From the NCBI GenBank assembly GCA_045604985.1, contig JAZUPD010000007.1, positions 1 to 36,216 on the forward strand: a stretch of 36,216 nucleotides of DNA. The letters run 5' to 3'. Every line of letters starts with the position of its first letter. Within the stretch, counting starts at the first letter, position 1. The translations under genes were made by a program, and so were the position numbers. The notes under the pieces are model-generated. The model made no database searches. It was not told where the DNA came from and saw only the letters and a program-made list of their open reading frames with translations. Source of the DNA: SIG710 sp045604985 (GTDB lineage: Bacteria > Bacillota > Clostridia > Oscillospirales > CAG-272). Shown here one piece after another: positions 7,727 to 16,569 of the stretch.

Positions 7727-9910
7727 CTAATGATTCGTTCCTATATTAAAAAGGTCGTTTATCTCGTAAAGAAGCTCGCTATGCGCCTCAAGAGTAGGGT
7801 CATCCTCAAGCAAACTTCTTGCCTCTGCCATAGCGGCACTGAAAAGTTCACCGTCAAGGAGCATATCCGCAATCCTGAAGCGGAGTACGCCGCTCTGCCT
7901 TACAGTTCCCGTATTGCTTCCCACAAAATCGCCCGGACCTCGCATACTGAGGTCCTTCTCGGCGATTTTAAAGCCGTCGTAGGTGTTTTTCATGGTTTCA
8001 AGACGCTCTCTTGCTCTCTCTCTTTTGCTATCCGAAACGAGAACACAATAGCTCTTTCTGCTTCCTCTTCCAACTCGTCCTCTCAGCTGATGAAGCTGTG
8101 AAAGCCCGAAACGCTCGGCATTTTCAACGATCATAAGGCAGGCGTTTGGAACATTTACTCCCACCTCGATAACGGTTGTGGAAACGAGAATATCAATTTC
8201 GCCTGCGGCAAATGATTTCATAACCGTATCCTTTTCCGCCGCCTTCATTTTTCCGTGAACAAAGGCAATTTTTCTGTCGGGAAAGCTTTCCTTCATATCC
8301 TGTGCGTATTTTACGGCACTTTTAAGGGGTGGCTGATTGTTTTTTTCTTCAAGATAAAGAGAGAAAGAACTGCCCGTTGAAATATCGGACATTGATATAT
8401 CGCCCTCGTCGGGGGCGTCATCTTCCCCGCTCTCTTTTTCTTCAACTGCAGGGCAGACTACATAAACCTGTCCTCCCTCGCCTGTAAGCTTTCTTATAAA
8501 AGCAATAAGTCTTTCTCTGTACCCCTCGTCAACCGCAAATGTATCGACCCTTTGTCTGCCCGGGGGCATTTCGTCAATTACGGATAGGTCAAGATCTCCG
8601 TAAAGGGTAAGCGCAAGTGAGCGGGGAATAGGAGTTGCGCTCATGACGAGCATATGCACGTTTTTACCTTTTTCCCCAAGAGCACTGCGCTGTCTAACGC
8701 CGAACTTATGTTGTTCGTCGTTTACGACAAGCCCAAGTGACGAAAACTTTACCTCATCACTTATAAGAGCGTGAGTACCGATGACGATATCGAGCCTTTT
8801 TTCGGGATCGCTTTCGGCGAGTGCTTCATATATTCTGCGCTTTTCCGTCTTTGGTGTTGAGCCGCAGAGAAGAGCGGTTTTTATTCCCAAAGAAGAAAAT
8901 ATACCCTCAAGGTCGTTATAGTGCTGTGTTGCAAGTATTTCTGTTGGAGCCATCAGAGCAGCTTGCTTGCCGCTTCTGACGGCAATGAGCATTGCAGCGG
9001 CTGCAACGATAGTTTTTCCACAGCCGACGTCTCCGCAAACAAGACGACTCATAGGAGTGCCTGATGCAAGATCAGTCTTTATCTCCCGTATGACGCGCTT
9101 TTGTGCTTCCGTCAGAGCATAAGGAAGGGATGAGGTCAACTCGCTTATGTCGTTTTCGGTGCAAATCGACGCACCCGAGGTGGGTCTGCAGCTCTTTCCT
9201 GCAAAGGCGGTGCCAAGGGAAAAGAGAAAAAGCTCCTCAAAGATCAGTCTTTTTTTCGCCGCTTCAAGCTCGCATATGGAAAGGGGAGCATGAATGGTCC
9301 TCAAAGCAAAGGCACGGTTTGCAAGTCCGTTTCTCATCCTTATTTCCTCGGGAATAAAGTCGGCTGCCGCATCGCCCCGAAGATATGTAAGAGCCTCTGA
9401 TATCAGCTTTCGCATAAGATTCTGATTGAGAGGCGGTGAGAGCGGATAAAGCGGCACAAGGGGGGCAAGCTCACTTACGCTTTCCTTTATTGGCTCGGCA
9501 ACGGGGCTTGAAAGAGAAAAAACGTCCTTTCCCGAGGGCATTTTTTTTCTTTCAATTCTGCCGTAAAAGCGGAATGTTTCGCCAAGATGAAATTTTTCTG
9601 CAAGAAAATCCTGATTGAAATATATTATCTCTGCCGTCCCGCTTTCATCATAGGCGCGGAATTTGAGTAGAGACATTCCTCGCTTTATAAGTGCTTTTTT
9701 CGGAAGTGTAGCAACAGTCAGGCAAAGGGCAGACTTTTCGCCGTTAACCGTGTCGCAAAGCAGCTTTATATTGCCTCTGTTTTCATAGGTACGGGGATAA
9801 AGCCCGATAAGATCGCTAATGCTTTCCGCTCCCAGCCTTGCCAGAGCCTCGGTACGAACCTTGCCAACGCTTTGTAGCTTTGTTACGGGTGTTTTCAGCT
9901 CATTCCTCAT
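7727..9910 (-). CDS. recG: ATP-dependent DNA helicase RecG
   Basis: RecG is a double-stranded DNA translocase that regresses stalled replication forks and branch-migrates Holliday junctions. The wedge/OB domain occupies about 1-230. The helicase core shows Walker A GDVGCGKT (293-300), NDEQHKFGVRQR (motif II, 397-408), SATPIPRSLA (424-433) and QLHQLRGRVGRG (605-616). At 727 residues it is about 40 longer than usual; the excess is an acidic low-complexity insertion at about 489-525. AAGGAGG lies six bases before the ATG. A possible extended -10 (TGCTATAAT on the minus strand, 9996-10001) without a good -35 may be its promoter. The 192 bases between it and the upstream glycosyltransferase gene show nothing else. 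Confidence 0.97.
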   Translation of the reverse strand: MRNELKTPVTKLQSVGKVRTEALARLGAESISDLIGLYPRTYENRGNIKLLCDTVNGEKSALCLTVATLPKKALIKRGMSLLKFRAYDESGTAEIIYFNQDFLAEKFHLGETFRFYGRIERKKMPSGKDVFSLSSPVAEPIKESVSELAPLVPLYPLSPPLNQNLMRKLISEALTYLRGDAAADFIPEEIRMRNGLANRAFALRTIHAPLSICELEAAKKRLIFEELFLFSLGTAFAGKSCRPTSGASICTENDISELTSSLPYALTEAQKRVIREIKTDLASGTPMSRLVCGDVGCGKTIVAAAAMLIAVRSGKQAALMAPTEILATQHYNDLEGIFSSLGIKTALLCGSTPKTEKRRIYEALAESDPEKRLDIVIGTHALISDEVKFSSLGLVVNDEQHKFGVRQRSALGEKGKNVHMLVMSATPIPRSLALTLYGDLDLSVIDEMPPGRQRVDTFAVDEGYRERLIAFIRKLTGEGGQVYVVCPAVEEKESGEDDAPDEGDISMSDISTGSSFSLYLEEKNNQPPLKSAVKYAQDMKESFPDRKIAFVHGKMKAAEKDTVMKSFAAGEIDILVSTTVIEVGVNVPNACLMIVENAERFGLSQLHQLRGRVGRGSRKSYCVLVSDSKRERARERLETMKNTYDGFKIAEKDLSMRGPGDFVGSNTGTVRQSGVLRFRIADMLLDGELFSAAMAEARSLLEDDPTLEAHSELLYEINDLFNIGTNH

Positions 9911-10102
9911 CGGACTTCCTCCTTTTTAAATTTTCACTTTCTTTAAATCTCTTGCGTTTGATTGGGAAATGGGAGAACGCAGGCGATAATCCTTGATTAT
10001 AGCACCTGATGGATCCCGCCAACTCCGTTTTCAATACAAAAGACTTCATCTCGCCTCTGGTTTTTCGGCTTTTCAAGGTCTATTGACGAAAAACAAGCGT
10101 TT

Positions 10103-12373
10103 TTATTCATTTTCCTTGCTTATTAGCCCCAGTGCGCTCTCCGAATCCAGTGAAGAAAGAGCCCGAAGGACATCAGCCCTTTTTTCTATTCGTTGGCAAA
10201 GTACATCTCTTTCCTCGCATATTTTTTTAGCAAGAGAAAGGATCTCAATAGGATCCGGTCTTGAGGCATCAAACGAGGGCATCTGATGAGCATATTCAAG
10301 AAAAGCATCCACCTTGGGGTCATAAGAGACACCGATGACGGGTACAGCCGCAGCACTGGCATAGATAAGCATATGAAGTCTCATGCCGAGAACGAAGGAC
10401 ATTTTACCCACAATCCCGATGACCTCCCGTGCGGAAAGACTGCGAAGGAAAGGACATTCTCTGCCTATAGCTTTTTCCGCAAGGGCTTTTACTTCAAGAC
10501 ATATATCGTCATCAAAGTTTTTTTGAACGGGTATAAACACGGGAGTCTTGTCAAGAGAAATGCAGATTTTTGCCACGGCATCTGCCATGCAAGATATAAA
10601 TTCGTCTCTACGAAGTCCCTTCTCGTTTGTTTTAAGGTCATGCCACTCGCGAAGTGATACTGTAAAGAAGCGAGCTGGATCCGAGATTCCGGCTTTTTCA
10701 AGAATATAATTACTTCTTGCATCACTGCATGGAGAAAGGGTGAGAGCCGGGTCTGCGGAGATTCTGATTTTTCCGAGAACATCTTTATCAAGACCGATCT
10801 CCTCTAAAAATTCATAGGAAGACGGTTCCCTAAGGCTAATAAAATCCACTTCTCCAAGGACTCTTTTCACCTTTTCGTAGCTTCTCTTTCCATATAAAGG
10901 GCCGATTCCGTTGGCATAGACCATGCAGGGTAAGCCCATTTTCTTTGCAAGTTTGACTATCTGAACGTAATACTCAAGGCTTTTCGTGCTGGTGTTATTC
11001 TGAAAGAGTGAGCCGCCGCCGCTGATAAGGAGCTTAGCATGGCGAAGGGCGTGAACAACGGCGAAAACATTGAATCTTCCAACGCATTTGACGCCGTATT
11101 TTCTCTGCATTTTTTGCGGACTTTTGGTAAGTGCCGTAATGCGAACGCCCCTGTCAATAGCACGCAGATTTTCAACTATTGAGCAAAGAAGCGAATCATC
11201 GCCCATATTTCCGAAGCCGTAATATCCTGAAAAGACGATGTCGCCGTGCTTTTTGTAATCATAGGGGTAAAGGGAGTGATAAACGGCAAGGCAATCCTTG
11301 GCCATTCTCTCTGCCGAATAGCTTTCCTTTATTATGTGGCGGTTTTTTTCACCTATGGCTGTAATTTTGTTCGCATCAAGGTCAAGAAGTGCCGAAACAT
11401 CACGAAGAAGAAGCTCAGGAGAGGTCTGCTCACAGCCTCGACAGCAGAAATTCGTTGCAACCGCAATTTCCATATTTTCCTTGTCCAAAAGACCAATATA
11501 GCCCTCGTTTCCCGCTATGACCACGGGTTTTGAAGCACTCATGGCTTCAAGGACGGCTCTTGAAACGCCCACAAAAATGTCTCCGAGAGCAATAAAGCGG
11601 TTGATGTCTGTTCTTGCTCCCGTCATGTGGACGAACTTTTCGCCTATCACGCCGTTTGCCTTTGCAGCAAGACTGTTTACATAATCAAAGTCGTCGCCGC
11701 CGCCAACTATGACCATTTGAAGATCGCCATAATTTCTCTTGAGTGTGGGGGCTATCTCGCAGAGCATCCTTGCCGCAGCACTTCTATCGGTATCCATTCG
11801 GCTGACATAGACGAGAGTTTTTCTTTTTTCGGGAAGAGAAAGTTCTTTTGCAAGAGACGAGGTGTCGATATCCTTTGAAAATTTCTTCATATCGACTCCG
11901 TTTATCGTAACCGAAATATTATCGGGGAAAACTCCGTAATTATCAATAACATACTGCTTGATATCCTCGCTTACCGCAACGGTCTTTTCGCCCCAATCGG
12001 TGATCTTTTTCCAGAGAGCGTTGACCTCAAAGACCCAGTGTGCGGAGCAAACATATCTGAAATGCAGCGAGCGATGAAGAAGTCCGCATATAAAGGCGGG
12101 TATCCTAGCATGGGCATGAACGATATCGAATTTTTCTTTTTTTATGAGTTTTTTAAGCCCAAAATAACTTTTGATCACCGAAAATGGGTTTTTGGTGTGG
12201 AGAGGAAGCTTTACGTGATGAATACCTGATTCTTCAAGGTCCTTTACGTAAACACCGCCTCTTGAAGAAACGGTGACATCGTTTCCCATTTCGTGAAGGG
12301 CTCTTGAAAGCTCCAGCACGTGGGTTTCTGCACCGCCGATGTCAAGCCCCATAAGGGTCATAAGAATTTTCAT
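10103..12373 (-). CDS. Fusion protein: GT4 glycosyltransferase + CsaB-like polysaccharide pyruvyltransferase
   Basis: The 756-residue protein has two complete halves. Residues 1-370 form a GT-B fold family 4 glycosyltransferase: MGLDIGGAETHVLELSRAL, FDIVHAHARIPA, INGVDMKKFS, LVYVSRMD, and the acceptor/donor region VLEAMSASKPVVIAGNEG. Residues about 375-756 match the CsaB/polysaccharide pyruvyltransferase family: IVFSGYYGFGNMGDDSLL (380-396), LISGGGSLFQNNTSTKS and LGMRLHMLIYASAAAVPVIGVSYDPKVDAF. CsaB puts ketal pyruvate on a secondary cell-wall polysaccharide, which anchors SLH-domain proteins. A fusion suggests one enzyme adds a sugar and the same complex pyruvylates it. The ATG at 12373 is preferred over one 11 codons upstream because GAGG precedes it and the family begins MKILM. 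No signal peptide is seen; it acts on the cytoplasmic side. Substrates are unknown. Confidence 0.9.
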   Translation of the reverse strand: MKILMTLMGLDIGGAETHVLELSRALHEMGNDVTVSSRGGVYVKDLEESGIHHVKLPLHTKNPFSVIKSYFGLKKLIKKEKFDIVHAHARIPAFICGLLHRSLHFRYVCSAHWVFEVNALWKKITDWGEKTVAVSEDIKQYVIDNYGVFPDNISVTINGVDMKKFSKDIDTSSLAKELSLPEKRKTLVYVSRMDTDRSAAARMLCEIAPTLKRNYGDLQMVIVGGGDDFDYVNSLAAKANGVIGEKFVHMTGARTDINRFIALGDIFVGVSRAVLEAMSASKPVVIAGNEGYIGLLDKENMEIAVATNFCCRGCEQTSPELLLRDVSALLDLDANKITAIGEKNRHIIKESYSAERMAKDCLAVYHSLYPYDYKKHGDIVFSGYYGFGNMGDDSLLCSIVENLRAIDRGVRITALTKSPQKMQRKYGVKCVGRFNVFAVVHALRHAKLLISGGGSLFQNNTSTKSLEYYVQIVKLAKKMGLPCMVYANGIGPLYGKRSYEKVKRVLGEVDFISLREPSSYEFLEEIGLDKDVLGKIRISADPALTLSPCSDARSNYILEKAGISDPARFFTVSLREWHDLKTNEKGLRRDEFISCMADAVAKICISLDKTPVFIPVQKNFDDDICLEVKALAEKAIGRECPFLRSLSAREVIGIVGKMSFVLGMRLHMLIYASAAAVPVIGVSYDPKVDAFLEYAHQMPSFDASRPDPIEILSLAKKICEERDVLCQRIEKRADVLRALSSLDSESALGLISKENE

Positions 12374-12646
12374 ATTTTGATCCTCGTGATTTTTTATAGT
12401 GCACATACGAGTGCAAGGGGGAGTTTTGACCGACCTTTCGGTCTCTCACAAGATTTTGAAAAAGCTTCAGCAAAAATTTTCGTTGCTTCGTCTTTACGCA
12501 TGGACATTTTCTTTTACGAAAGGGAGCGATCCGCCAAGGCAGAGCAGTCCCTTTTTAATCATCCTTTTTCTCCGAGTTCTTTAGTTAAATTGCATTTTAA
12601 AGTCTTTATAAAAGTCTTTATATATAAGACGATCATATCTACTTAA
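12374..12646 (-). other. Long 5' leader of the GT4-CsaB gene
   Basis: About 270 bases separate the minus-strand promoter from the start codon. Seen in it are an AAAGGGA/TCCCTTT long-range stem (about 12516-12556), a GACCGA/TCGGTC hairpin near 12428-12443, and two short open frames on the minus strand. The longer encodes 37 residues (12394-12507, start MSMRKDEATK) but lacks a strong ribosome binding site. The role is unknown; it could be a structured leader or the remains of an intergenic repeat. Confidence 0.35.
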
Positions 12647-12676
12647 ATATTACCACAAGTATACCAACGCTGTCAA
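12647..12676 (-). promoter_or_regulatory. Promoter of the GT4-CsaB gene
   Basis: On the minus strand TTGACA (12671-12676) and TAATAT (12647-12652) are spaced by 18 bases, and TGTGG stands directly before the -10 box (extended -10). Confidence 0.65.
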
Positions 12677-12755
12677 GAGTTTTTGCCATTTGCTAAGAAA
12701 AATTACTTTCAAATGCGTTTTTTTGCGTTTTTTTGCAAAAATGATAAAAAATCTC

Positions 12756-12784
12756 TTGACTTGAAGTTAAATGAGTATTATAAT
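12756..12784 (+). promoter_or_regulatory. Promoter of ilvE
   Basis: TTGACT (12756-12761) and TATAAT (12779-12784) are spaced by 17 bases, with about 45 bases of leader before the start codon at 12837. Confidence 0.75.
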
Positions 12785-12836
12785 ATTTTATCATACTAAA
12801 GTGATAATTATCCTGGAAAGGTCGGTTATAATTTTT

Positions 12837-13898
12837 ATGAAAATCAAAATTACAAAAACAACTTCACCGAGAGTTTGTCCTCCAGAAAACGAGCTTGGCT
12901 TTGGCAAGATCTTTTCTGACCATATGTTTATAATGGACTATGAAGAGGGCAAGGGATGGCATGATGCAAGAATAGTTCCCTTTGGAAATCTCTCCCTGCA
13001 CCCTGCTTCAACCGTACTTCATTACGGAGCGGAGATATTTGAAGGACTTAAGGCATACAGATCTGAGGATGGGAGCGTTCGCCTTTTCCGTCCCATGGAA
13101 AATATAAAGAGAATGAATACCTCTGCCGAGCGTATGTGTCTGCCCCTTCTTGATGAGGATGATTTTCTTGAGGCACTTACGGCTTTCGTAAAGCTTGAGG
13201 AAAAATGGGTGCCGAAATCTTTTGGAACGTCTTTATATCTGCGTCCTTTTATGTTTGGAAACGACGAGCATCTGGGCGTTCACGGGGTAAAACGTGCAAC
13301 GTTTATGATAATTGCATCTCCCAGCGGCAGCTATTATGCGGAGGGGATCAATCCCGTTAAAATAATGATCGAGAGCGAAGATGTAAGAGCGGTAAAAGGC
13401 GGAACGGGATTTGCAAAATGCGGCGGTAACTATGCCGCATCCACAAGAGCAGGAGAAAGAGCCGCAAAGAAGGGCTATACTCAGGTGCTTTGGCTTGACG
13501 GTGTTGAGAGAAAGTATATCGAAGAAGTGGGCGCAATGAATGTTATGTTCAAGATCGACGGCAAGGTGGTAACGCCCGCACTCACAGGCTCTATACTTCC
13601 CGGAATTACAAGAAAGAGCTGCATAGAGGTTCTTCGTGACATGGGTTATGAGGTCGAGGAAAGACTCCTTTCCATTCACGAGCTTGTTGACTCTATGAGG
13701 ACGGGCAAGCTGGAGGAGGCTTGGGGCTGCGGAACGGCGGCTGTTGTTTCTCCCATTGGAACACTTTGCTATGAGGATACCGAATATATCGTAAACGGCG
13801 GTAGGATCGGCGAGGTAACATCAAAGCTTTATGATACTCTCACGGGAATCCAATGGGGAAAAAAAGAGGACACCTACGGATGGGTCTATAATATTTAA
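12837..13898 (+). CDS. ilvE: Branched-chain amino acid aminotransferase
   Basis: This PLP enzyme of fold type IV interconverts leucine, isoleucine and valine with their 2-oxo acids. The 353-residue length and the motifs LHYGAEIFEGLKAYR, LYLRPFMFG, GTGFAKCGGNYAAST (PLP lysine K194) and WGCGTAAVVSPIG fit the BCAT group II enzymes. The start at 12837 is chosen because the longer frame would begin inside the promoter; the best ribosome binding site, GGAAAGG, is rather far (about 15 bases), so translation may be moderate. It has its own promoter and terminator and no other branched-chain genes beside it. Confidence 0.93.
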   Translation: MKIKITKTTSPRVCPPENELGFGKIFSDHMFIMDYEEGKGWHDARIVPFGNLSLHPASTVLHYGAEIFEGLKAYRSEDGSVRLFRPMENIKRMNTSAERMCLPLLDEDDFLEALTAFVKLEEKWVPKSFGTSLYLRPFMFGNDEHLGVHGVKRATFMIIASPSGSYYAEGINPVKIMIESEDVRAVKGGTGFAKCGGNYAASTRAGERAAKKGYTQVLWLDGVERKYIEEVGAMNVMFKIDGKVVTPALTGSILPGITRKSCIEVLRDMGYEVEERLLSIHELVDSMRTGKLEEAWGCGTAAVVSPIGTLCYEDTEYIVNGGRIGEVTSKLYDTLTGIQWGKKEDTYGWVYNI

Positions 13899-13920
13899 AC
13901 GCTTTCTAATACAAAGCAGA

Positions 13921-13952
13921 GGGCAAGGTCGGTTTTCCGACCTTGCTTTTTT
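13921..13952 (+). terminator. Terminator of ilvE
   Basis: GCAAGGTCGG (13923-13932) pairs with CCGACCTTGC (13937-13946) around a TTTT loop, followed by six T residues. Confidence 0.9.
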
Positions 13953-14087
13953 GGATGATAAATAGGCGTTTTTTTCCCGAAAATTTGCTCTTTGAAGCGC
14001 AGATCGGCGAAAAATTATCAAAAGTTTAACTTGAGTTTAGAATTGAATGGTATAATAACACAAAATACTTCAATGGGAGATAGTGAA

Positions 14088-14942
14088 ATGAGCGAAAAAA
14101 TATTGATCGCAAGTGACAGCACAACGGATCTTAGCCCAGAGCTTATTGAAAGATACGATATTAAGATACTTCCAATGGGGGTAAATCTTGGCGATAAGTA
14201 TTATAAAGACGGCGTTGATATTGACACTGAGGCTATATATTCTCATTATGAAAGGACCGGAGAGCTTCCCAAAACCGCAGCGATAAACGCATCGGATTTT
14301 GAAAATTTTTTCAGAGAAAACTGTGCAGAAGGCAGAAAGATCATTTTCTTTACTATAAGCGGAGAAATGTCCTCTACTTACGCAAATGCACGCATTGCTG
14401 CAGAGAGCTTTGAGGGAGTTTATACGGTTGACACGCGCAATCTTTCAACGGGTGGCGGTCTTCTTCTTATAAGAGCCGCAGAAATGGCAGAGAATGGAAT
14501 GGATGCGGAGGATATTGTTGCTTCCTGTAATGAAATCATCCCGAGAATTGATGCATCGTTTATCATTGACGATCTTGAATTTCTTCATAAGGGTGGGCGA
14601 TGCTCTGCAATTGCAGCATTTGGAGCAAATTTGCTTCAACTTAAGCCCTGCATCGTTGTTGACGGCGGAAAAATGTCGGTCGGCAAAAAATACAGAGGAA
14701 AATTCTCGGCTGTTCTGGATAAATATATAAGAGAGCGCATAGGAGATGGCTCGGGAATAGAAAAGGATCATGTTTTTGTTACTCATGCAGGCTGTGATAA
14801 AGAGATCGTTTCAGAATGTGTAAGAGTTACAAAGGAATGTATGCCCGAAGCAAACGTACATATTACCAGAGCGGGATGTACCATTTCATCTCATTGCGGT
14901 AGAAACACTTTGGGAGTTTTGTTTATAAAAAAAGCACTTTAA
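14088..14942 (+). CDS. DegV family fatty-acid-binding protein
   Basis: DegV/FakB proteins bind a fatty acid and present it to the kinase FakA for phosphorylation, so exogenous or recycled fatty acids can enter phospholipid synthesis. The 284-residue length is typical. Signatures are ILIASDSTTDLSPELIERYDI at the start, ISGEMSSTYANARIAAE, VDTRNLSTGGGLL, FLHKGGRCSA and the C-terminal ISSHCGRNTLGVLFI. The start at 14088 follows GGGAG at a good distance, whereas the longer frame would begin in upstream non-coding DNA. A TATAAT at 14051-14056 with TGG before it is the likely -10; no good -35 is seen. No fakA is next to it, as is common for dispersed DegV copies. Confidence 0.92.
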   Translation: MSEKILIASDSTTDLSPELIERYDIKILPMGVNLGDKYYKDGVDIDTEAIYSHYERTGELPKTAAINASDFENFFRENCAEGRKIIFFTISGEMSSTYANARIAAESFEGVYTVDTRNLSTGGGLLLIRAAEMAENGMDAEDIVASCNEIIPRIDASFIIDDLEFLHKGGRCSAIAAFGANLLQLKPCIVVDGGKMSVGKKYRGKFSAVLDKYIRERIGDGSGIEKDHVFVTHAGCDKEIVSECVRVTKECMPEANVHITRAGCTISSHCGRNTLGVLFIKKAL

Positions 14943-14960
14943 AAAGAGCATGAAACAGAT

Positions 14961-14992
14961 CGGGGCTGAATCATAATTCAGCCCCTTTTTAT
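14961..14992 (+). terminator. Terminator of the degV gene
   Basis: GGGGCTGAAT (14962-14971) pairs with ATTCAGCCCC (14976-14985) around a four-base loop and is followed by TTTTTATTTTG. Confidence 0.9.
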
Positions 14993-15057
14993 TTTGTTTG
15001 ATTTTTCAAGATTTTGTTTTTACATTTCCGATATCAATCTTGTTTCTGTTTTTCTAC

Positions 15058-15633
15058 TTAATCATATTTGTATTCAATGAAATCCGCAAGATTTATAAAT
15101 TCCACACCGCTCATAAGTGCTTTCGTGCATGTATAATATGTGCCGCCGCTTTGCTTTGTGCAGTATGCAACACAAACGTCACTGCCCTCCACAAGCCTTC
15201 GGTTTCTGGCAAAATAGCTTGCGGAGCTTGCAGACGCACTTTCATATAAAATGCTGTCTGCATTTTCAACAATCATTTTGTAAATTAGCCCATCATATCT
15301 GCTGAAGCTTTTTGCCTGATCGGGTGCAGCAAGGCAAAGCTGAAGCTTTACAGAGCGGTCGTTTCTGCGATTTCTCAAATCTATTACCGCTTGCGCCGCC
15401 ATAGTGTCAAAGCCGATAGCACCGCCTGCTTTGAATATTCTGGCACCTCTGTCATAAAGGGAATCAAGTATCTCTGCAAGAAGCTCGCGGAGCATGCCTG
15501 AGACATTTTGGGGTATTTTTCTGTGTCCCGTGAAGCAAACGGTGGTTATAGTGTCGTCCAAAAGGTCGGGCGGCATTGCCTCGTTCTCTTCCTCGGGATA
15601 AAAATCTTCATTTCTCTGCTTTTCTATCTTCAT
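15058..15633 (-). CDS. SLOG/DUF1273-type nucleotide-binding family protein
   Basis: The 191-residue protein carries the pattern TVCFTGHRKIP (about 30-41), then GARIFKAGGAIGFDTMAAQAVIDLR, LQLCLAAPDQAKSFS, and RNRRLVEGSDVCVAYC with SGGTYYTCTKAL. This matches the YpsA/DUF1273 branch of the SLOG superfamily, Rossmann-like proteins thought to bind nucleotides or nucleotide-derived ligands. Its role here is unknown. The first 28 residues are charged and probably disordered. The ATG at 15633 is preferred over a TTG five codons upstream because GAGAG stands before the ATG only. It has its own promoter and ends facing the degV terminator. Confidence 0.8.
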   Translation of the reverse strand: MKIEKQRNEDFYPEEENEAMPPDLLDDTITTVCFTGHRKIPQNVSGMLRELLAEILDSLYDRGARIFKAGGAIGFDTMAAQAVIDLRNRRNDRSVKLQLCLAAPDQAKSFSRYDGLIYKMIVENADSILYESASASSASYFARNRRLVEGSDVCVAYCTKQSGGTYYTCTKALMSGVEFINLADFIEYKYD

Positions 15634-15667
15634 TTTATCTCTCTGCAATTATTTATAAATATACTCT

Positions 15668-15696
15668 ATTCTATCACATTTGGGAGACTTTTGCAA
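15668..15696 (-). promoter_or_regulatory. Promoter of the SLOG-family gene
   Basis: On the minus strand TTGCAA (15691-15696) and TAGAAT (15668-15673) are spaced by 17 bases, about 30 bases before the start codon. It lies just after the end of the hemolysin III gene. Confidence 0.6.
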
Positions 15697-15710
15697 TAGG
15701 AATCTATGAA

Positions 15711-16379
15711 TTATATCACATAGAAAAATATGCAGAAGAACTGAAGAAGCGAGCCGATAACGCAGAATATATGAAAGACCGAGTGCATATATCTCAGTTT
15801 ACTGCCAATACCGTAAATTACCGCACCTATCGTATAAGCTATTCCTCCGAGAAGCAGAAAAGCGGTTCCGGGCCTTCCGATGGCGGCACTTGCGGTTTTC
15901 CATGAAAAAACAATGCACCAGCCCATAACCAGATAGCAGATCATGGCGAAGACCTTGTGCTTTTCAAGGTCGATGGCGGTAAGGGTTATTCCCAGTGCCG
16001 CCATTCCCCATACTACTCCGAATATCACCCATGCGGAAACGGGGGATGCTTCTCTTATAGAGCAGAGCAGGATGGGGGTGTATGTTCCCGCAATGAGAAG
16101 ATAGATAGAGCAGTGGTCGATAACACGGAAGACCTTTTTTGCAACAAGGGACGGGCGCAGACCGTGATATATGCTTGACATGGTATAAAGCACTATCATC
16201 ATAGCTCCATAAATACTGCTTCCCACAACGCCCCAGACATTTTTATGAAGAGCCGCAAAGACGACGCAAAGCACTGTTACCACAACTCCGAATCCGCCGC
16301 CGACGATATGGCTTGACATATTGAATATTTCTTCACCTTTGGTATATTTTGGAATCTCAATGTTTTTTTTGCTGTTCAT
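15711..16379 (-). CDS. Hemolysin III/YqfA family membrane protein
   Basis: The 222-residue protein is a seven-helix membrane protein of the HlyIII/progestin-AdipoQ receptor superfamily. The family's putative metal-binding residues are seen: E..S.H in EEIFNMSSHIVGG near the N-terminus, SSIYHGL with VIDHCSIYLLIAGTYTP in the middle, and MHSVFHIFCVIGSLLQFF at the end. Despite the name most members are not haemolysins; a role in lipid or membrane homeostasis is suspected for relatives. AAGGAG precedes the ATG. A TATAAT (minus strand, 16416-16421) lies upstream with a poor -35 that falls inside an inverted repeat at 16427-16445. Confidence 0.9.
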   Translation of the reverse strand: MNSKKNIEIPKYTKGEEIFNMSSHIVGGGFGVVVTVLCVVFAALHKNVWGVVGSSIYGAMMIVLYTMSSIYHGLRPSLVAKKVFRVIDHCSIYLLIAGTYTPILLCSIREASPVSAWVIFGVVWGMAALGITLTAIDLEKHKVFAMICYLVMGWCIVFSWKTASAAIGRPGTAFLLLGGIAYTIGAVIYGIGSKLRYMHSVFHIFCVIGSLLQFFCIFFYVI

Positions 16380-16426
16380 GTCGAAAAAACTCCTTTATAT
16401 GGTTTTGCACACCACATTATATCGTT

Positions 16427-16445
16427 CTTTTGTTGCAAACAAAAG
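16427..16445. promoter_or_regulatory. Inverted repeat at the hemolysin III promoter, candidate operator
   Basis: CTTTTGTT and AACAAAAG are perfect 8-base arms around GCA. The repeat covers the expected -35 position for the minus-strand TATAAT at 16416-16421. A weak -35 combined with an overlapping palindrome suggests control by a regulator, which is not identified. Confidence 0.35.
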
Positions 16446-16503
16446 TATATTTGATGATTTATTTGTAAATTTTTTGTTTCGTCAGGAAAAAATTCATTTA
16501 TTA

Positions 16504-16532
16504 TTGACAGAATGACTTTTTAAATGTAAAAT
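16504..16532 (+). promoter_or_regulatory. Promoter of the short-chain dehydrogenase gene
   Basis: TTGACA (16504-16509) and TAAAAT (16527-16532) are spaced by 17 bases, about 37 bases before the start codon at 16570. Confidence 0.75.
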
Positions 16533-16569
16533 TATACTGTATTTTGTAATGAAAGGATTTTTCGGCATA

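Noticed and set aside
9993..10286. A plus-strand frame in the gap between the GT4-CsaB gene and recG
   Set aside because: Most of it is antisense to the end of the GT4-CsaB gene, and it lacks a ribosome binding site and any motif.
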